Source of the DNA: Kribbella italica
Lineage (GTDB): Bacteria; Actinomycetota; Actinomycetes; Propionibacteriales; Kribbellaceae
NCBI RefSeq assembly: GCF_014205135.1
Contig: NZ_JACHMY010000001.1
Location: 8,742,001 to 8,806,000, forward strand
Length of the DNA stretch: 64,000 nt
Direction of reading: 5' to 3'
Part shown: positions 17,335 to 26,482 of the stretch, one piece after another
How the letters are laid out: each line of letters begins with the position of its first letter
How positions within the stretch are numbered: the stretch's first letter is position 1
The notes under the pieces: model-generated
What the model was told of the DNA's origin: nothing
The model's database searches: none
What the model saw: only the letters and a program-made list of their open reading frames with translations
Program-made: the position numbers and the translations under genes

Positions 17335-17946
17335 GTGACCGACCGTACGGCAACGCCTTGGTCCGTCGTCGGCAACGGCCGATCGCCGGCCGCCAGTGAA
17401 GGCGATCTGATAGTGCTGGTCGCCCGCGGTGACGCCGACGCCTACTCCGACCTGTACGACCTGGTCAGCCCGCGGGTCTACGGCCTCGTACGGCGGGTGC
17501 TGCGCAATCCGGCCCAGTCCGAAGAGGTCACCCAGGAAGTCATGCTCGAGGTCTGGCGGCTGGCCGCCCGGTACGACGCCTCGAAGGGCTCGGCGATGTC
17601 CTGGATCCTGACCATGGCGCACCGCCGCGCGATCGACCGGGTCCGGGCCGAGCAGTCGTCCGTCGACCGCGACCACGTCGTCGGCAGCCAGTCGGTCGAC
17701 ACCGACTACGACCAGGTCACCGACAGTGTGATCGGCCGGCTCGAGGCCGAGCGGGTCCGCGGCTGCCTGGGGTCGCTGACCGAGCTGCAGCGGGAGTCGA
17801 TCACGCTGGCCTACTACGGCGGGCACAGCTACGCCGAGGTGGCCGTGCTGCTCGACGCCAAGCTCCCGACCATCAAAGCCCGCATGCGCGACGGACTGAT
17901 CCGGCTGCGCGACTGCCTCGGTACTGGGGAAGTGACCACCAGATGA
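17335..17946 (+). CDS. sigK: ECF RNA polymerase sigma factor, SigK type
   Basis: A 203-aa ECF sigma factor. Region 2 (about 27-95: DLVSPRVYGLVRRVL, EVTQEVMLEVW, SAMSWILTMAHRRAIDRVR) and region 4 (about 140-195: LTELQRESITLAYYGGHSYAEV, then LPTIKARMRDGLIRLRD) are complete. The start is GTG 17335 with GAGG 7 nt upstream. It overlaps the downstream rskA by 4 nt, the usual coupling of sigma and anti-sigma. The DipZ/fasciclin context and CCATCC-type promoters nearby support SigK rather than another ECF group. Confidence 0.88.
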   Translation: MTDRTATPWSVVGNGRSPAASEGDLIVLVARGDADAYSDLYDLVSPRVYGLVRRVLRNPAQSEEVTQEVMLEVWRLAARYDASKGSAMSWILTMAHRRAIDRVRAEQSSVDRDHVVGSQSVDTDYDQVTDSVIGRLEAERVRGCLGSLTELQRESITLAYYGGHSYAEVAVLLDAKLPTIKARMRDGLIRLRDCLGTGEVTTR

Positions 17947-18659
17947 CGTCGCCGGACCTCCACGCCCTGACCGGCGCCTACGCGCTGGACGCCTTGTCCG
18001 CGGACGAGCAGGCCGCGTTCGAGGAGCACCTGGTGGGCTGTACGGAGTGCGCGGTCGAGGTCGACGAGCTGCGTGAGGCCGCCGGCAAGCTGTCGGCGAA
18101 CGTGGCGATGGCGCCGCCGGCGAGGCTCAAGGCCGACGTGATGGCGGCGATCGGTCAGGTCGAGCAGTTGCCACCGCTGGACTCGAACGTTGTCGCCCTG
18201 CGGAGCCGGCGGTTCAGCCGTCGTACGGTGCTGACCTTGGCCGCGGCGGCCGTCGCTGTCGCGGTCAGCGGTGGGATCGCGATCGACCAGTACCGCGACA
18301 ACGCCGCCACTCAGCAGGCCAGCGACCAGTTCGCGGCGCTGCTCGCCGCGCCGGATGCCCGGACGGTTCGTGGCGCGGTCAACGGCGGTGGGCAGGCGAC
18401 GGTGGTCGCGTCCAACCGCCAGGACGCGGCGGTCGTCGTACTGCATGACCTTCGGGCGCTTCCGTCGAGTCAGACCTACCAGCTGTGGCTCATCGACAGC
18501 GCGCAGGTCGCGCACTCGGTCGGTCTCACCGGGACCGACCAGACGAAGTACATCAGCGGCGGCGTCACGGGCAAGGTCGCCTTCGGCCTGACCGTCGAAC
18601 CCAGCGGCGGCTCCCCGAAGCCGACGATGCCCGCCGCGGTCGTCATCGCGATGGCCTGA
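17943..18659 (+). CDS. rskA: Anti-sigma-K factor RskA (second of two)
   Basis: A 238-aa membrane anti-sigma factor of the same layout as the paralogue upstream of sigK: anti-sigma domain with HLVGCTEC near residue 30, a membrane helix at about 92-112 after RRFSRRTV, then an extracytoplasmic domain (QTYQLWLIDSAQ). Its ATGA overlap with sigK marks it as the cognate anti-sigma factor. It diverges from the paralogue mostly in the linker before the membrane helix. Confidence 0.9.
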   Translation: MTSPDLHALTGAYALDALSADEQAAFEEHLVGCTECAVEVDELREAAGKLSANVAMAPPARLKADVMAAIGQVEQLPPLDSNVVALRSRRFSRRTVLTLAAAAVAVAVSGGIAIDQYRDNAATQQASDQFAALLAAPDARTVRGAVNGGGQATVVASNRQDAAVVVLHDLRALPSSQTYQLWLIDSAQVAHSVGLTGTDQTKYISGGVTGKVAFGLTVEPSGGSPKPTMPAAVVIAMA

Positions 18660-18748
18660 GCGCCCCGAGCTCGGGCGAGACGATCGTCGGGGGTCTGCAG
18701 CGGACGTCGGACAGCCGCGCGGCACCTCGACATTTCGGGTCTTTTGGT

Positions 18749-19666
18749 TCACGGAGGGACCCATGACTGCTGACCGGCCGTGGTCGCGCGCGCCGCACGG
18801 AGGTGGCCGAGGAAGACGGCCAGGCCCGGATGCCGGTTGCCGGCTCGCCAGATGATCGAGTGCGGGTAGACGGGGGTCGGCGCGACGATCGGGATCCGGC
18901 GCAGGTCGTACGCCGCGGGCCAGAGGTATCGCGTGCCCTCGCCGACGAGCGTGGCGCGGTCGGCGGAGGCGGCGAGCTCGTCCAGTTGCACCTCGATGCC
19001 GAAGCTCGGTCCCGTGGTGTCGATCGTGAGGGCGAAGGCGTCCGCGAGGGCGGCGTAGTACGAACCCCACTCCGTGTCCGCAGGCAGACCGGGCATCCAG
19101 ATCGGGTACGGCGCGAGGTCCGCGAGCGTGAGCTGGGCAGCCGAGGCGAGCGGGTGCCGCGGACCGACCAGCAGCTGGTGTCGGTCGTCGACGACGCGCT
19201 CCGCCCGGACCGGCCCGGTGAGCTCGTGCCGCGGGCAGCGGAACGTCGCGTCAATGGTGCCATCGGCAACGGCTTGGACGGCCTCGTCGATCGATGCGTC
19301 CGGCAGCTCGACGACGTCGAGCTCGATGCCGGGGTGCAGCTGGTGGAAGGCGTGCAGCGCGGCGGCCGGCGCTGTCCGGCGATTGAGTACGTCGATGCGC
19401 AGCGCCCGGCGTACCGTCCGTACGGAGGCCTCCGCCTGCTGGGCGACCCGGAGCAGCTCGCGGGCATGGGGCAGGAACGCGTGACCGTCGACGCTCAGCT
19501 GGGCGCCCCGCGGAGATCGGGTGAACAGCAGGACGCCGAGATCCCGTTCCAGCGCGGCGATGCGCTTGGACACCGCCTGCTGCGTGATGCGCAACTCGTC
19601 GGCGGCGGCCTGGAACTGCCCGGCGTCGGTCGCGGTCACGAACGTCCGGACGACCTCGAGATCCAC
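18749..19666 (-). CDS. LysR family transcriptional regulator
   Basis: A 305-aa regulator. The winged HTH lies at residues 1-60 (VVRTFVTATDAGQFQAAADE, then LRITQQAVSKRIAALERDLG), followed by a periplasmic-binding-fold effector domain. The real start is GTG 19666: the frame runs open for a further 128 codons upstream, but those are antisense to the acetyltransferase gene and unlike LysR. It is divergent from the acetyltransferase gene with about 90 bp between them, and may regulate it. Confidence 0.88.
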   Translation of the reverse strand: MDLEVVRTFVTATDAGQFQAAADELRITQQAVSKRIAALERDLGVLLFTRSPRGAQLSVDGHAFLPHARELLRVAQQAEASVRTVRRALRIDVLNRRTAPAAALHAFHQLHPGIELDVVELPDASIDEAVQAVADGTIDATFRCPRHELTGPVRAERVVDDRHQLLVGPRHPLASAAQLTLADLAPYPIWMPGLPADTEWGSYYAALADAFALTIDTTGPSFGIEVQLDELAASADRATLVGEGTRYLWPAAYDLRRIPIVAPTPVYPHSIIWRAGNRHPGLAVFLGHLRAARATTAGQQSWVPP

Positions 19667-19756
19667 CCGGCCACTGTAGGGGGACAACCGGACGTTGTGC
19701 CGCGGGGCCGGACGGTTGTTTGCGCGCTCGTCCGGCTGGTTGCTTGGGTGGTCCGC

Positions 19757-20272
19757 ATGGAATCCTTTCGTGAGCGAGTCGTCCGGGCGATCGGTGTGAC
19801 CGAGCGACTCAACAAGCTCCCGTACGACGACCAGCCGGCGATCCTGGCGACCTGGTCCGAGCTGACCCGGCAACCCGTCGACGAGACCTTGCACCTGATC
19901 CCGCCGGTGTACTCCGACCACGGGATCAACGTCCGGATCGGCCGCAACGTGTTCGTCAACCAGGGCTGCCGGTTCAACGACATCGGCGGGATCGAGATCG
20001 GCGACCAGGTGATGATCGGACCGGACGTCAGCCTGATCAGCTCCGGGCACCCGGTCGCGCCCGCGGAGCGCCGCTCGGGCATCACCGCCGCGCCGATCCG
20101 GATCGGGCGCAACGTGTGGATCGGCGCCTCGGCGATGATCCTCCAGGGCGTGACGGTCGGGGAGGACGCGGTGATCGGCGCCGGAGCCGTCGTCACCCGC
20201 GACGTACCGCCCGGCACACTCGCCGTCGGCTCACCGGCGAGGGTGGTGCGATCAGTCCGGCCTGATCCCTGA
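19757..20272 (+). CDS. Sugar/maltose O-acetyltransferase-like hexapeptide protein
   Basis: A 171-aa left-handed beta-helix acetyltransferase. The hexapeptide repeats (about 55-160) include NVFVNQGCRFNDIGGIEIG and the catalytic-type His in SSGHPV, and the family tail GSPARVVR is present. An N-terminal helical segment (about 1-45) matches the maltose acetyltransferase cap. The start is ATG 19757; the frame is open far upstream only because it is antisense to the LysR gene. The acceptor is probably a sugar or other small hydroxylated molecule. Confidence 0.85.
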   Translation: MESFRERVVRAIGVTERLNKLPYDDQPAILATWSELTRQPVDETLHLIPPVYSDHGINVRIGRNVFVNQGCRFNDIGGIEIGDQVMIGPDVSLISSGHPVAPAERRSGITAAPIRIGRNVWIGASAMILQGVTVGEDAVIGAGAVVTRDVPPGTLAVGSPARVVRSVRPDP

Positions 20273-20288
20273 GCCGAACCCGAGGATT

Positions 20289-20303
20289 GCCCGCGGCGCG
20301 GGC
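20289..20303. terminator. GC hairpin between convergent genes
   Basis: gcccgc (20289-20294) and gcgggc (20298-20303) pair around a 3-nt loop between the convergent acetyltransferase and SARP genes. Confidence 0.4.
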
Positions 20304-20326
20304 GCTCTCGCCAGCTCGCCCCCGGG

Positions 20327-21118
20327 TCAGCCGGCGCGTTTGGTGCAGTGGTGGTTGCAGCAGGCCGCGCCGACCGTGTTGGACAGGATCGCCCAGTGCA
20401 GGGATCGCAGCTCGGGCCCGGGTTCGATGCCCAGCTCTTGGACCAGGGCGTTCCGGGTCCGCCGGTAGACGTCGAGCGCTGACGACGGGCGTCCGTCGAG
20501 GTACCAGGCGTGCATCAGCAGGCCGGCCAGGCGCTCGTCCAGCGGGTCCTGGGTGGCGACCTCGACCAGTTCGGCCAGCGCGTCGGTGAGACCACCCAGG
20601 CGGATGACGAGGTCGATGCGTTCGCACTGCACCTGACGGTGGAGCTCGCGCAGCTTGCGGCGTTGTGACTCCAGGTACCGGCCCGGCAAGCCGCCCAGCG
20701 GTTCGCCGCCGAACAGGTCGAGAGCCGCCGCGAGCCGGCCGGCGGCGTACTCGAAGTTGCTCGCGGCGCGCGCGGTCCTGGCCTCCTTGAGCAAGGCCTC
20801 CAGCTGACCGACGTCCGTCTGGTCGGTCCGCAGACAGAGCTGGTACCCGTGAGGCACCGTCCGCAGAAGGTCGGGGCAGGGGAGCAGGTTGCGGATCCGG
20901 TAGATGTAGGAGGCAACGACCTTCGCACCGGACGGCGGCTCGTCCTCGTCCCACGCCGCGGTGAGCAGTTCGTCGCTGGTGAACTCGCGATTGGCGTTCA
21001 ACGCGAGGACGGCCAGCACACCTTGCTGCCGGGCCGGCCCCAGCTGCAGCAGACGGTCACCGCACCACGCTCGCGGCGGCCGCAGGAACTCGAACCTGAT
21101 CTCGCACACGGCGCTCAC
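20327..21118 (-). CDS. SARP family regulator (winged HTH plus BTAD domain)
   Basis: A 263-aa regulator of the AfsR/SARP class. An OmpR-type winged helix occupies about 5-95 (RQQGVLAVLALNANREFTSD, then LLTAAWDEDEPPSGAKVVAS). The bacterial transcriptional activation (BTAD) domain follows (about 100-245, with GIEPGPELRSLHWAIL). The C-terminus ends in a Cys/His-rich tail (ACCNHHCTK). It is a small SARP without an ATPase domain. Such proteins usually activate secondary-metabolite clusters, but none lies beside it. The start at GTG 21118 lies very close to GGAGGG; the in-frame GTG at 21109 is an alternative. Confidence 0.85.
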   Translation of the reverse strand: MSAVCEIRFEFLRPPRAWCGDRLLQLGPARQQGVLAVLALNANREFTSDELLTAAWDEDEPPSGAKVVASYIYRIRNLLPCPDLLRTVPHGYQLCLRTDQTDVGQLEALLKEARTARAASNFEYAAGRLAAALDLFGGEPLGGLPGRYLESQRRKLRELHRQVQCERIDLVIRLGGLTDALAELVEVATQDPLDERLAGLLMHAWYLDGRPSSALDVYRRTRNALVQELGIEPGPELRSLHWAILSNTVGAACCNHHCTKRAG

Positions 21119-21249
21119 CCCTCCGACGGAACCCGCTCCGTTTGTCGACGGTCACTGATGACACGTCGCCGCGCGGCCATCGGATCAACCGGAGCGAAGG
21201 TGTTCGGATAACGTGCAGGTGACCCAGTACGCCGCCGGGCCGTGGGAGC

Positions 21250-22080
21250 TCACCGCCGGAGTTGCGTGAAGGTGCTGGTGGTCGCGGTGATCGCCTGCTC
21301 GGTGGGCAGCCGTTCCATCGACGACGCGCCGTAGAAGCCGTCGATCGACGGGCAGAGCCCGAGGATCGTCCGGACGTCGTCGGGCTCGGCGATCGGCCCG
21401 CCGTGGCACAGCACGAACACGTCCGGCCGGACCGCGCGGGCAGCGGCCGTCCACTCCTCGATCAGTGGCGCGCACTCTTCGACGGTGCGTGCCGTCGTCG
21501 CGCCGATCGAGCCGCCGGTGGTGAGGCCGAGGTGCGCGACGATCACGTCGGCGCCGGCCTGTGTCATCGCGGTCGCGTCGGCCGCGGAGAACACGTACGG
21601 CGTGGTCAGCAGGTCGAGTTCGTGCGCGACGGCGATCATCGCGACCTCCTCGGCGTACCCCATCCCGGTCTCTTCCAGATTGGCCCGGAAGTTGCCGTCG
21701 ATCAGGCCGACGGTCGGGAAGTTCTGGACGCCGGAGAAGCCGAAGTCGATCAAGTGCCGCAGGTAGACCTCGGGCTGGTAGAACGGGTCGGTGCCGTTCA
21801 CTCCGGCCAGGACCGGCGTGTGCCGGACGACCGGCAGCACCTCGCGGCCCATGTCGAGCACGATGTCGTTGGCGTTGCCGTAGGCCAGCAGCCCGGCGAG
21901 CGAGCCACGGCCGGCCATCCGGTAGCGGCCGGAGTTGTAGATGACGATCAGGTCGATCCCGCCGGCCTCCTCGCACTTGGCCGACAGGCCGGTGCCGGCG
22001 CCGCCGCCGATGATCAGCTCGCCGGCGTCCCGCTTGGCGGTCAGCCGGGCGAGGATGGTCTCGCGGTCGATCCGCGGCAT
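21250..22080 (-). CDS. TIM-barrel protein of the phosphoenolpyruvate hydrolase-like family (Tm-1 C-terminal-type domain)
   Basis: A 276-aa TIM-barrel protein of the PEP_hydrolase family (motifs [30 protein letters not shown] and VLCHGGPI). It ends an operon and follows the Tm-1-like ATP-binding gene by a single nucleotide. In plant Tm-1 these two domains are fused in one polypeptide, so the pair very likely acts as one complex. The biochemical activity is not established for the family. The operon context (sugar ABC importer, oxidoreductase, cupin) suggests a catabolic role. Confidence 0.85.
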   Translation of the reverse strand: MPRIDRETILARLTAKRDAGELIIGGGAGTGLSAKCEEAGGIDLIVIYNSGRYRMAGRGSLAGLLAYGNANDIVLDMGREVLPVVRHTPVLAGVNGTDPFYQPEVYLRHLIDFGFSGVQNFPTVGLIDGNFRANLEETGMGYAEEVAMIAVAHELDLLTTPYVFSAADATAMTQAGADVIVAHLGLTTGGSIGATTARTVEECAPLIEEWTAAARAVRPDVFVLCHGGPIAEPDDVRTILGLCPSIDGFYGASSMERLPTEQAITATTSTFTQLRR

Positions 22081-22081
22081 G

Positions 22082-23311
22082 TCAGTTCCCCTTTCGCTGC
22101 AGGTACTCGTCCAGTTGGTCCGCCATCGCCGCGGCGAAGGTGGCGTCGTTCACCGCGGCGTCGAGCTCGACCAGGTCGACCACGGAGCGGTCGACGGTAG
22201 CGCGGATGCTGTCGAACAGAGCGGTGTCGGCCACCGGGTCATGGAACACCCCGCCCTCGACCGCGATCGCCGAGACACCCCGCAACGGAAGGAACAACGC
22301 GACGGGTCCCAGCGCGGTGTTCAGCCGGGTCGCGAGCCGCCGTCCGAGCTCGGCGCACTCGTCCGGCGTCGTCCGCATCAGCGTGACGGTCGGGTTGTGC
22401 ACGAACAGGTTGCGGTCGGCGAAGCGTTCGGGCACGGTGTCCCGCGGCCCGAAGTTGACCATGTCGAGAGCGCCGACCGACACCACCTGAGGGATCCCGC
22501 GACGACCGGCCGCGGTGAGCCGGTCGGGCCCTGCCGAGAAGACACCGCCGACCAGCTCGTCGGCCAGCTCGGTCGTCGTGACATCGAGTACGCCGGCCAG
22601 CTGCCCCGAGGCAGCCAGCGACTCCAGCGTCCGGCCGCCGGTCCCCGTCATGTGGAAGACCAGCACCTCGTACCCGGACTCCGACAACCGTGCCCGCGCG
22701 GTGTCCACACCCTGCGTCGTCACCCCGAACATGCTTGCCGCCAGCAACGGCTTGTCGGTGGCCAGGTCGACCGGCGCCGCGGTGACCATGCCGGCCACGG
22801 CCGCGGCGGCGTTCGCCAGGATCCGGGCCGACAGCCGGTTCACCCCGGCGACGTCGACCACACTCGGCATCAGCACCAGATCGGTTTCCCGCACGTACGC
22901 CGAGGTGTCGCCCGCCGCCGCGGTCGACACGATCACCTTCGGCACACCCAGCGGCAGCTCCCGGAACGCCTGCGCGGCGATCGACGTACCGCCGGTCCCG
23001 CCGAGCGCCAGCGCGGCGTCGCACCGGCCTTCGTCCCGCAACCGCGCGACCACCGCCGCCGCACCGGCCGCCATCGCGGTCACCGCAAGGCCCCGGTCCT
23101 CGGCCGCCCGCAGACCGTCCAGGTCGGCTCCGCCCGCGGCCGCCACCTCCGCGCGGCTCACGTCGGCGGGCAACTCCGGCTCACCGAGGACGCCGGCGTC
23201 GACGACGAGCACCGTCAGCCCGGCCGCGACCAGCCGGTCCCGGACGAACCCGTACTCCGCGCCCTTCGTGTCGAGCGTGCCGAGCAGAACGACGACGGGC
23301 ATCTCACTCAC
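22082..23311 (-). CDS. Tm-1-like ATP-binding protein (UPF0261)
   Basis: A 409-aa protein matching the N-terminal, nucleotide-binding half of plant Tm-1 (UPF0261). It begins [20 protein letters not shown]-like, the conserved family start, and carries [17 protein letters not shown] and [12 protein letters not shown], the latter a phosphate-binding-like loop. It overlaps the cupin gene by 8 nt and is followed immediately by the TIM-barrel partner. The reaction is unknown. Confidence 0.87.
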   Translation of the reverse strand: MSEMPVVVLLGTLDTKGAEYGFVRDRLVAAGLTVLVVDAGVLGEPELPADVSRAEVAAAGGADLDGLRAAEDRGLAVTAMAAGAAAVVARLRDEGRCDAALALGGTGGTSIAAQAFRELPLGVPKVIVSTAAAGDTSAYVRETDLVLMPSVVDVAGVNRLSARILANAAAAVAGMVTAAPVDLATDKPLLAASMFGVTTQGVDTARARLSESGYEVLVFHMTGTGGRTLESLAASGQLAGVLDVTTTELADELVGGVFSAGPDRLTAAGRRGIPQVVSVGALDMVNFGPRDTVPERFADRNLFVHNPTVTLMRTTPDECAELGRRLATRLNTALGPVALFLPLRGVSAIAVEGGVFHDPVADTALFDSIRATVDRSVVDLVELDAAVNDATFAAAMADQLDEYLQRKGN

Positions 23312-23666
23312 CGACCGTCTGCCGGTCCGGCGCCGAGAACGAGATGACGAAGATCGCCTCGTCCGGACCGGTGTTGCGCGCGTTGTGCAAGGCCCCGGAC
23401 GGGATGCTGATCGTGTCTCCCGGACCCATCGTGACCAGGTCGCCGTCGACGCTGTGCTCGATCGTGCCCTGCAGCACGTGCAGCACCTCGTCGCAGTTGG
23501 GGTGGTAGTGCCGCGGGTTCTGCTGACCGGGCCGGATGTAGCAGCGCCCCACGGTCAGGGTGCCGGAGTTGCCCAGGGCACCGGAAACCATCCACTCCAG
23601 CCGTCCCCACGTCTGCTCCTCCACCGTCACGTCGGCGGCGGTCGTCAGCCGGCTCTTCAGTCCCAT
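23304..23666 (-). CDS. Cupin domain protein
   Basis: A 120-aa single-domain cupin with both motifs: PRHYHPNCDEVLHVLQG (His, His, Glu metal ligands) and MGPGDTISIPSGALHNARN (distal His). Small cupins of this kind act as sugar isomerases or epimerases, dioxygenases or ligand sensors. Its place between the oxidoreductase and Tm-1-like genes of one operon suggests an enzyme of the same pathway. The substrate cannot be told. Confidence 0.85.
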   Translation of the reverse strand: MGLKSRLTTAADVTVEEQTWGRLEWMVSGALGNSGTLTVGRCYIRPGQQNPRHYHPNCDEVLHVLQGTIEHSVDGDLVTMGPGDTISIPSGALHNARNTGPDEAIFVISFSAPDRQTVGE

Positions 23667-23670
23667 CGTT

Positions 23671-24768
23671 TCAGCTCCCTGCCTTGATGTCTGGTCGGAC
23701 CTCGGCCGGTTGCCCGGCCGGCACCCGGCGGTACAGCTCGTACAGCCGGAGGATCTCCCGTACGTCGGCCAGCGTGCCCTTCTCGGGGGGACGGCCGGCC
23801 AGCACGCTCTCGCAGAAGTGCAGCACCTCGGGCACGTACCCGAGGTAGAACAGGTTCTTGTTGTAGAGCTGCCCCAGCGAGAACTCCGGTTCCCAGCGCA
23901 ACGGCGCCGACGCGTCGTCGGTGAAGAACGAGCCCGACCGCCCGTACGGCAACGGCGTACCGCGCCGGTAGTAGGTCAGGCGGACACCGTTCTCGACCAC
24001 GACGTTCGCGCCCTCGCCGATCACCTCCACCCGCTCCAGCGGCGCTCCGGTCGCGGATCCCGCGGCCAGGTGGAGCGTGCCGACGGCACCGGACTCGAAG
24101 AGCATGCTGGACACGCTCGCCCCGGTGCGCGAGTCCCACTCGTAGGTCAGCCGCCGGACCGGCCCCATCAGGTAGGTGAACAAGGCGGCCGGGTGGAAGA
24201 TGTGGTCGAGGAAACCGATCATCGCGACGTCGTCACCCCGGTCGGCCGGTGCGGGCAGCGCCTGCGGGTAGCGGATCGAGATCGAGGTCGGCGTCCCGAA
24301 CTCCGGCGAGGTCATGATCGCCTTCACCTTCTCGGCGGCCGGGGTGAAGACCTTCTTCAGCCCGGTCATCACCGTCCGGCCGGTCTCGTCGGCGGCCGCC
24401 TGCAGCCGGTCCAGCTGGGCCAGTCCGGCGGCGGTCGGCTTCTCCATCCACACGTGCGCGCCGGCCCGCAGGCAGTCCTCGGCGATCGCGGTCGCCTGGA
24501 CGTCGCCGCCGGCCGTGTACGACGTCACGACGAACACCGCGTCGGGCCGCTCGGCGGCGAGCATCTCGTGGTGGTCGGCGTACGCCGTACCGCCGCCGAA
24601 GGTGCGCGCGTAGGTGCGGGCCCGGTCGAGGTCGGTGTCGCAGACGGCGACCAGGTCGACCGGTGCGTACTGGAAGGTGGGATAGACGTTGCGGTAGGAG
24701 TGGCCACCGGCGCCGACGAAGGCGCAGCGCAGCCGCTCGGGGTACTCGAACTGATAGGTCACGGTCAT
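23671..24768 (-). CDS. Gfo/Idh/MocA family NAD(P)-dependent oxidoreductase
   Basis: A 365-aa dehydrogenase with an N-terminal Rossmann fold (CAFVGAGGHSYRN), the family EKP motif (HVWMEKPTAAG, near residue 116) and a C-terminal alpha/beta domain containing FLDHIFHP, with likely catalytic Asp and His. It starts at ATG 24768, overlapping the permease stop by 4 nt; the frame is open upstream only as shadow of the permease. Likely role: oxidation of an imported sugar or inositol-like compound. Confidence 0.88.
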   Translation of the reverse strand: MTVTYQFEYPERLRCAFVGAGGHSYRNVYPTFQYAPVDLVAVCDTDLDRARTYARTFGGGTAYADHHEMLAAERPDAVFVVTSYTAGGDVQATAIAEDCLRAGAHVWMEKPTAAGLAQLDRLQAAADETGRTVMTGLKKVFTPAAEKVKAIMTSPEFGTPTSISIRYPQALPAPADRGDDVAMIGFLDHIFHPAALFTYLMGPVRRLTYEWDSRTGASVSSMLFESGAVGTLHLAAGSATGAPLERVEVIGEGANVVVENGVRLTYYRRGTPLPYGRSGSFFTDDASAPLRWEPEFSLGQLYNKNLFYLGYVPEVLHFCESVLAGRPPEKGTLADVREILRLYELYRRVPAGQPAEVRPDIKAGS

Positions 24769-25589
24769 CGCAAAGCTCCAGCCACGAGGCCACGGGTGAA
24801 AGATCGCTGCAACACGACGTACACGAGGATCGACGGAATCATCGCCAGCACGATCCCGGCGAACAGCGCGCCGGAGTCGGAGCTGTACTGGCCCTGGAAC
24901 TGGACCAGCCCGAGCGGGATGGTGCGCTTCTCCTGGCTGAACAGCAGGAGCAGCGCCAGCTGGTACTCGTTCCAGGCGCCGAGGAAGCTGAACACGCCGA
25001 CCGCCAGTACCGCCGGTTTGGCCAGCGGCAGCATCACGCTCCGGAAGATCCGCCAGTCCCCGGCGCCGTCGACACGGGCGGACTCGATCAGCTCGTTCGG
25101 CAGGTCGCGGAAGAAGTTGCGGGCGATGAACACGCCCAGCGGGACGCCGCCCGCGACCAGGATCAGCCCGAGACCGACCCGGCTGTCGACCAGTGACATC
25201 TCCCGCAGCTGGTAGAAGGTCGGCACCATGATCGCCTCGCCCGGCAGCGTCATCACCATCAGGTAGGCGTAGAACAGGCCGTTGCTCCGGCCGGTCGTCA
25301 GCTTGCCGAAGGCGTAGCCGGCCGGGCAGGTCACCGCGACGGTCAGCAGCGTCACGGCGACCGCGATCACGGCGCTGTTCACGAAGTAGGTGCCGAAGTC
25401 CCCGCTGGTCCAGACGGTCCGGAAGTTCTCCCACCGCCACTGGGCCGGCAGGCCGAGCGGATCACCGAAGATCTCGGTGTCGTTCTTGAAGGAGCTGAAC
25501 AGTGCCCAGACCACGGGCACCATGGTCGCACCGGCGATCAGCGCCACCACGACGACGAGCAGGTTGTGCCACCGGTTGACGGTCCGCAT
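24765..25589 (-). CDS. Carbohydrate ABC transporter permease, MalG type
   Basis: A 274-aa permease with six membrane segments and an EAA loop (IESARVDGAGDW). ATG 25589 has AAGGTGAG just upstream; the open frame continues upstream only antisense to other coding. It is preceded by the MalF-type permease with a 5-nt gap and overlaps the oxidoreductase gene. Confidence 0.92.
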   Translation of the reverse strand: MRTVNRWHNLLVVVVALIAGATMVPVVWALFSSFKNDTEIFGDPLGLPAQWRWENFRTVWTSGDFGTYFVNSAVIAVAVTLLTVAVTCPAGYAFGKLTTGRSNGLFYAYLMVMTLPGEAIMVPTFYQLREMSLVDSRVGLGLILVAGGVPLGVFIARNFFRDLPNELIESARVDGAGDWRIFRSVMLPLAKPAVLAVGVFSFLGAWNEYQLALLLLFSQEKRTIPLGLVQFQGQYSSDSGALFAGIVLAMIPSILVYVVLQRSFTRGLVAGALR

Positions 25590-25594
25590 CCGTC

Positions 25595-26482
25595 TCACCT
25601 TCCCGTCGCGGCGCGGTCGCGCCAGCGGTTGAACCCGACCGTGATGACGATCGCGAGGACGGCGATGCTCAGCCCGGCCGCGCTCGCGCCGCCGATGTCG
25701 CCGAGCCCGAACGCCTGCTTGTAGGCGTAGACCGCGACCAGCTCGGTCGAGCGGTCCGGTCCGCCCTCGGTCATCGACCAGACGGTGCCGAAGCCCTTGA
25801 GCGCGTTGATGAACGCCAGGACGACGACCAGGCTGATCGCGTTGTGCAGCGACGGCACCGTGATGTTGCGGAACCGCTGCCAGGGCCCGGCGCCGTCGAT
25901 CGCGGCGGCTTCGTGCAGGGCCGGGTCGACCGCCTGGATGCTGGCCAGGAAGATGACCAGGTAGAAGCCGTACGCCTGCCAGGCACTGGCGACGCCGACG
26001 GCCGGCAGGGCGAACGTCGTACTGCCGAGCCAGGGTTCGGCCAGGCCGCCGAGACCGGTCGCGTCGAGGAACCCGTTCAGCAGACCGATCGTCGGGTGGT
26101 AGAGCTGGCTCCAGATCACGCCGACGACGGCCAGCGACATGATGTGCGGGACGAACGCCAGGCTGCGGAACACGGTCTGCGCGCGGCGCCAGCGGATCTC
26201 GCTGATCAGGGCCGCCAGCAGCAGGCCGCCGCCGACCGCCAGCCCGAGGTGCATCGCCCACCACACGACGGTCCGGCCGAGGGCCGACAGGAACGCCGGG
26301 TCCGACCAGATCCGGGTGTAGTTGTCGAGCCAGACCCGGTTCATCACCGGGGCGACGCCGTCCCACGAGTAGAAGCTGAGCTGGATCCCGCGCACCAGCG
26401 GCAGGAAGAGGAAGACGGCGAGCAGCGCCAAGGACGGCAGCAGCATGACGGCGATCAAGGTGGTCCGTCGGGTCGTGGTCAT
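25595..26482 (-). CDS. Carbohydrate ABC transporter permease, MalF type
   Basis: A 295-aa permease with six membrane segments and the EAA loop HEAAAIDGAGPW. Its start (ATG 26482) overlaps the stop of the solute-binding gene by 4 nt. It forms the membrane pore with the next gene. No ATPase gene is in the operon. Confidence 0.92.
   Translation of the reverse strand: MTTTRRTTLIAVMLLPSLALLAVFLFLPLVRGIQLSFYSWDGVAPVMNRVWLDNYTRIWSDPAFLSALGRTVVWWAMHLGLAVGGGLLLAALISEIRWRRAQTVFRSLAFVPHIMSLAVVGVIWSQLYHPTIGLLNGFLDATGLGGLAEPWLGSTTFALPAVGVASAWQAYGFYLVIFLASIQAVDPALHEAAAIDGAGPWQRFRNITVPSLHNAISLVVVLAFINALKGFGTVWSMTEGGPDRSTELVAVYAYKQAFGLGDIGGASAAGLSIAVLAIVITVGFNRWRDRAATGR

Noticed and set aside
19667-20050. 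Longer N-terminus for the LysR regulator (start at 20050)
   Set aside because: The extra 128 codons are antisense to the hexapeptide acetyltransferase gene and do not resemble LysR; GTG 19666 starts the HTH domain.
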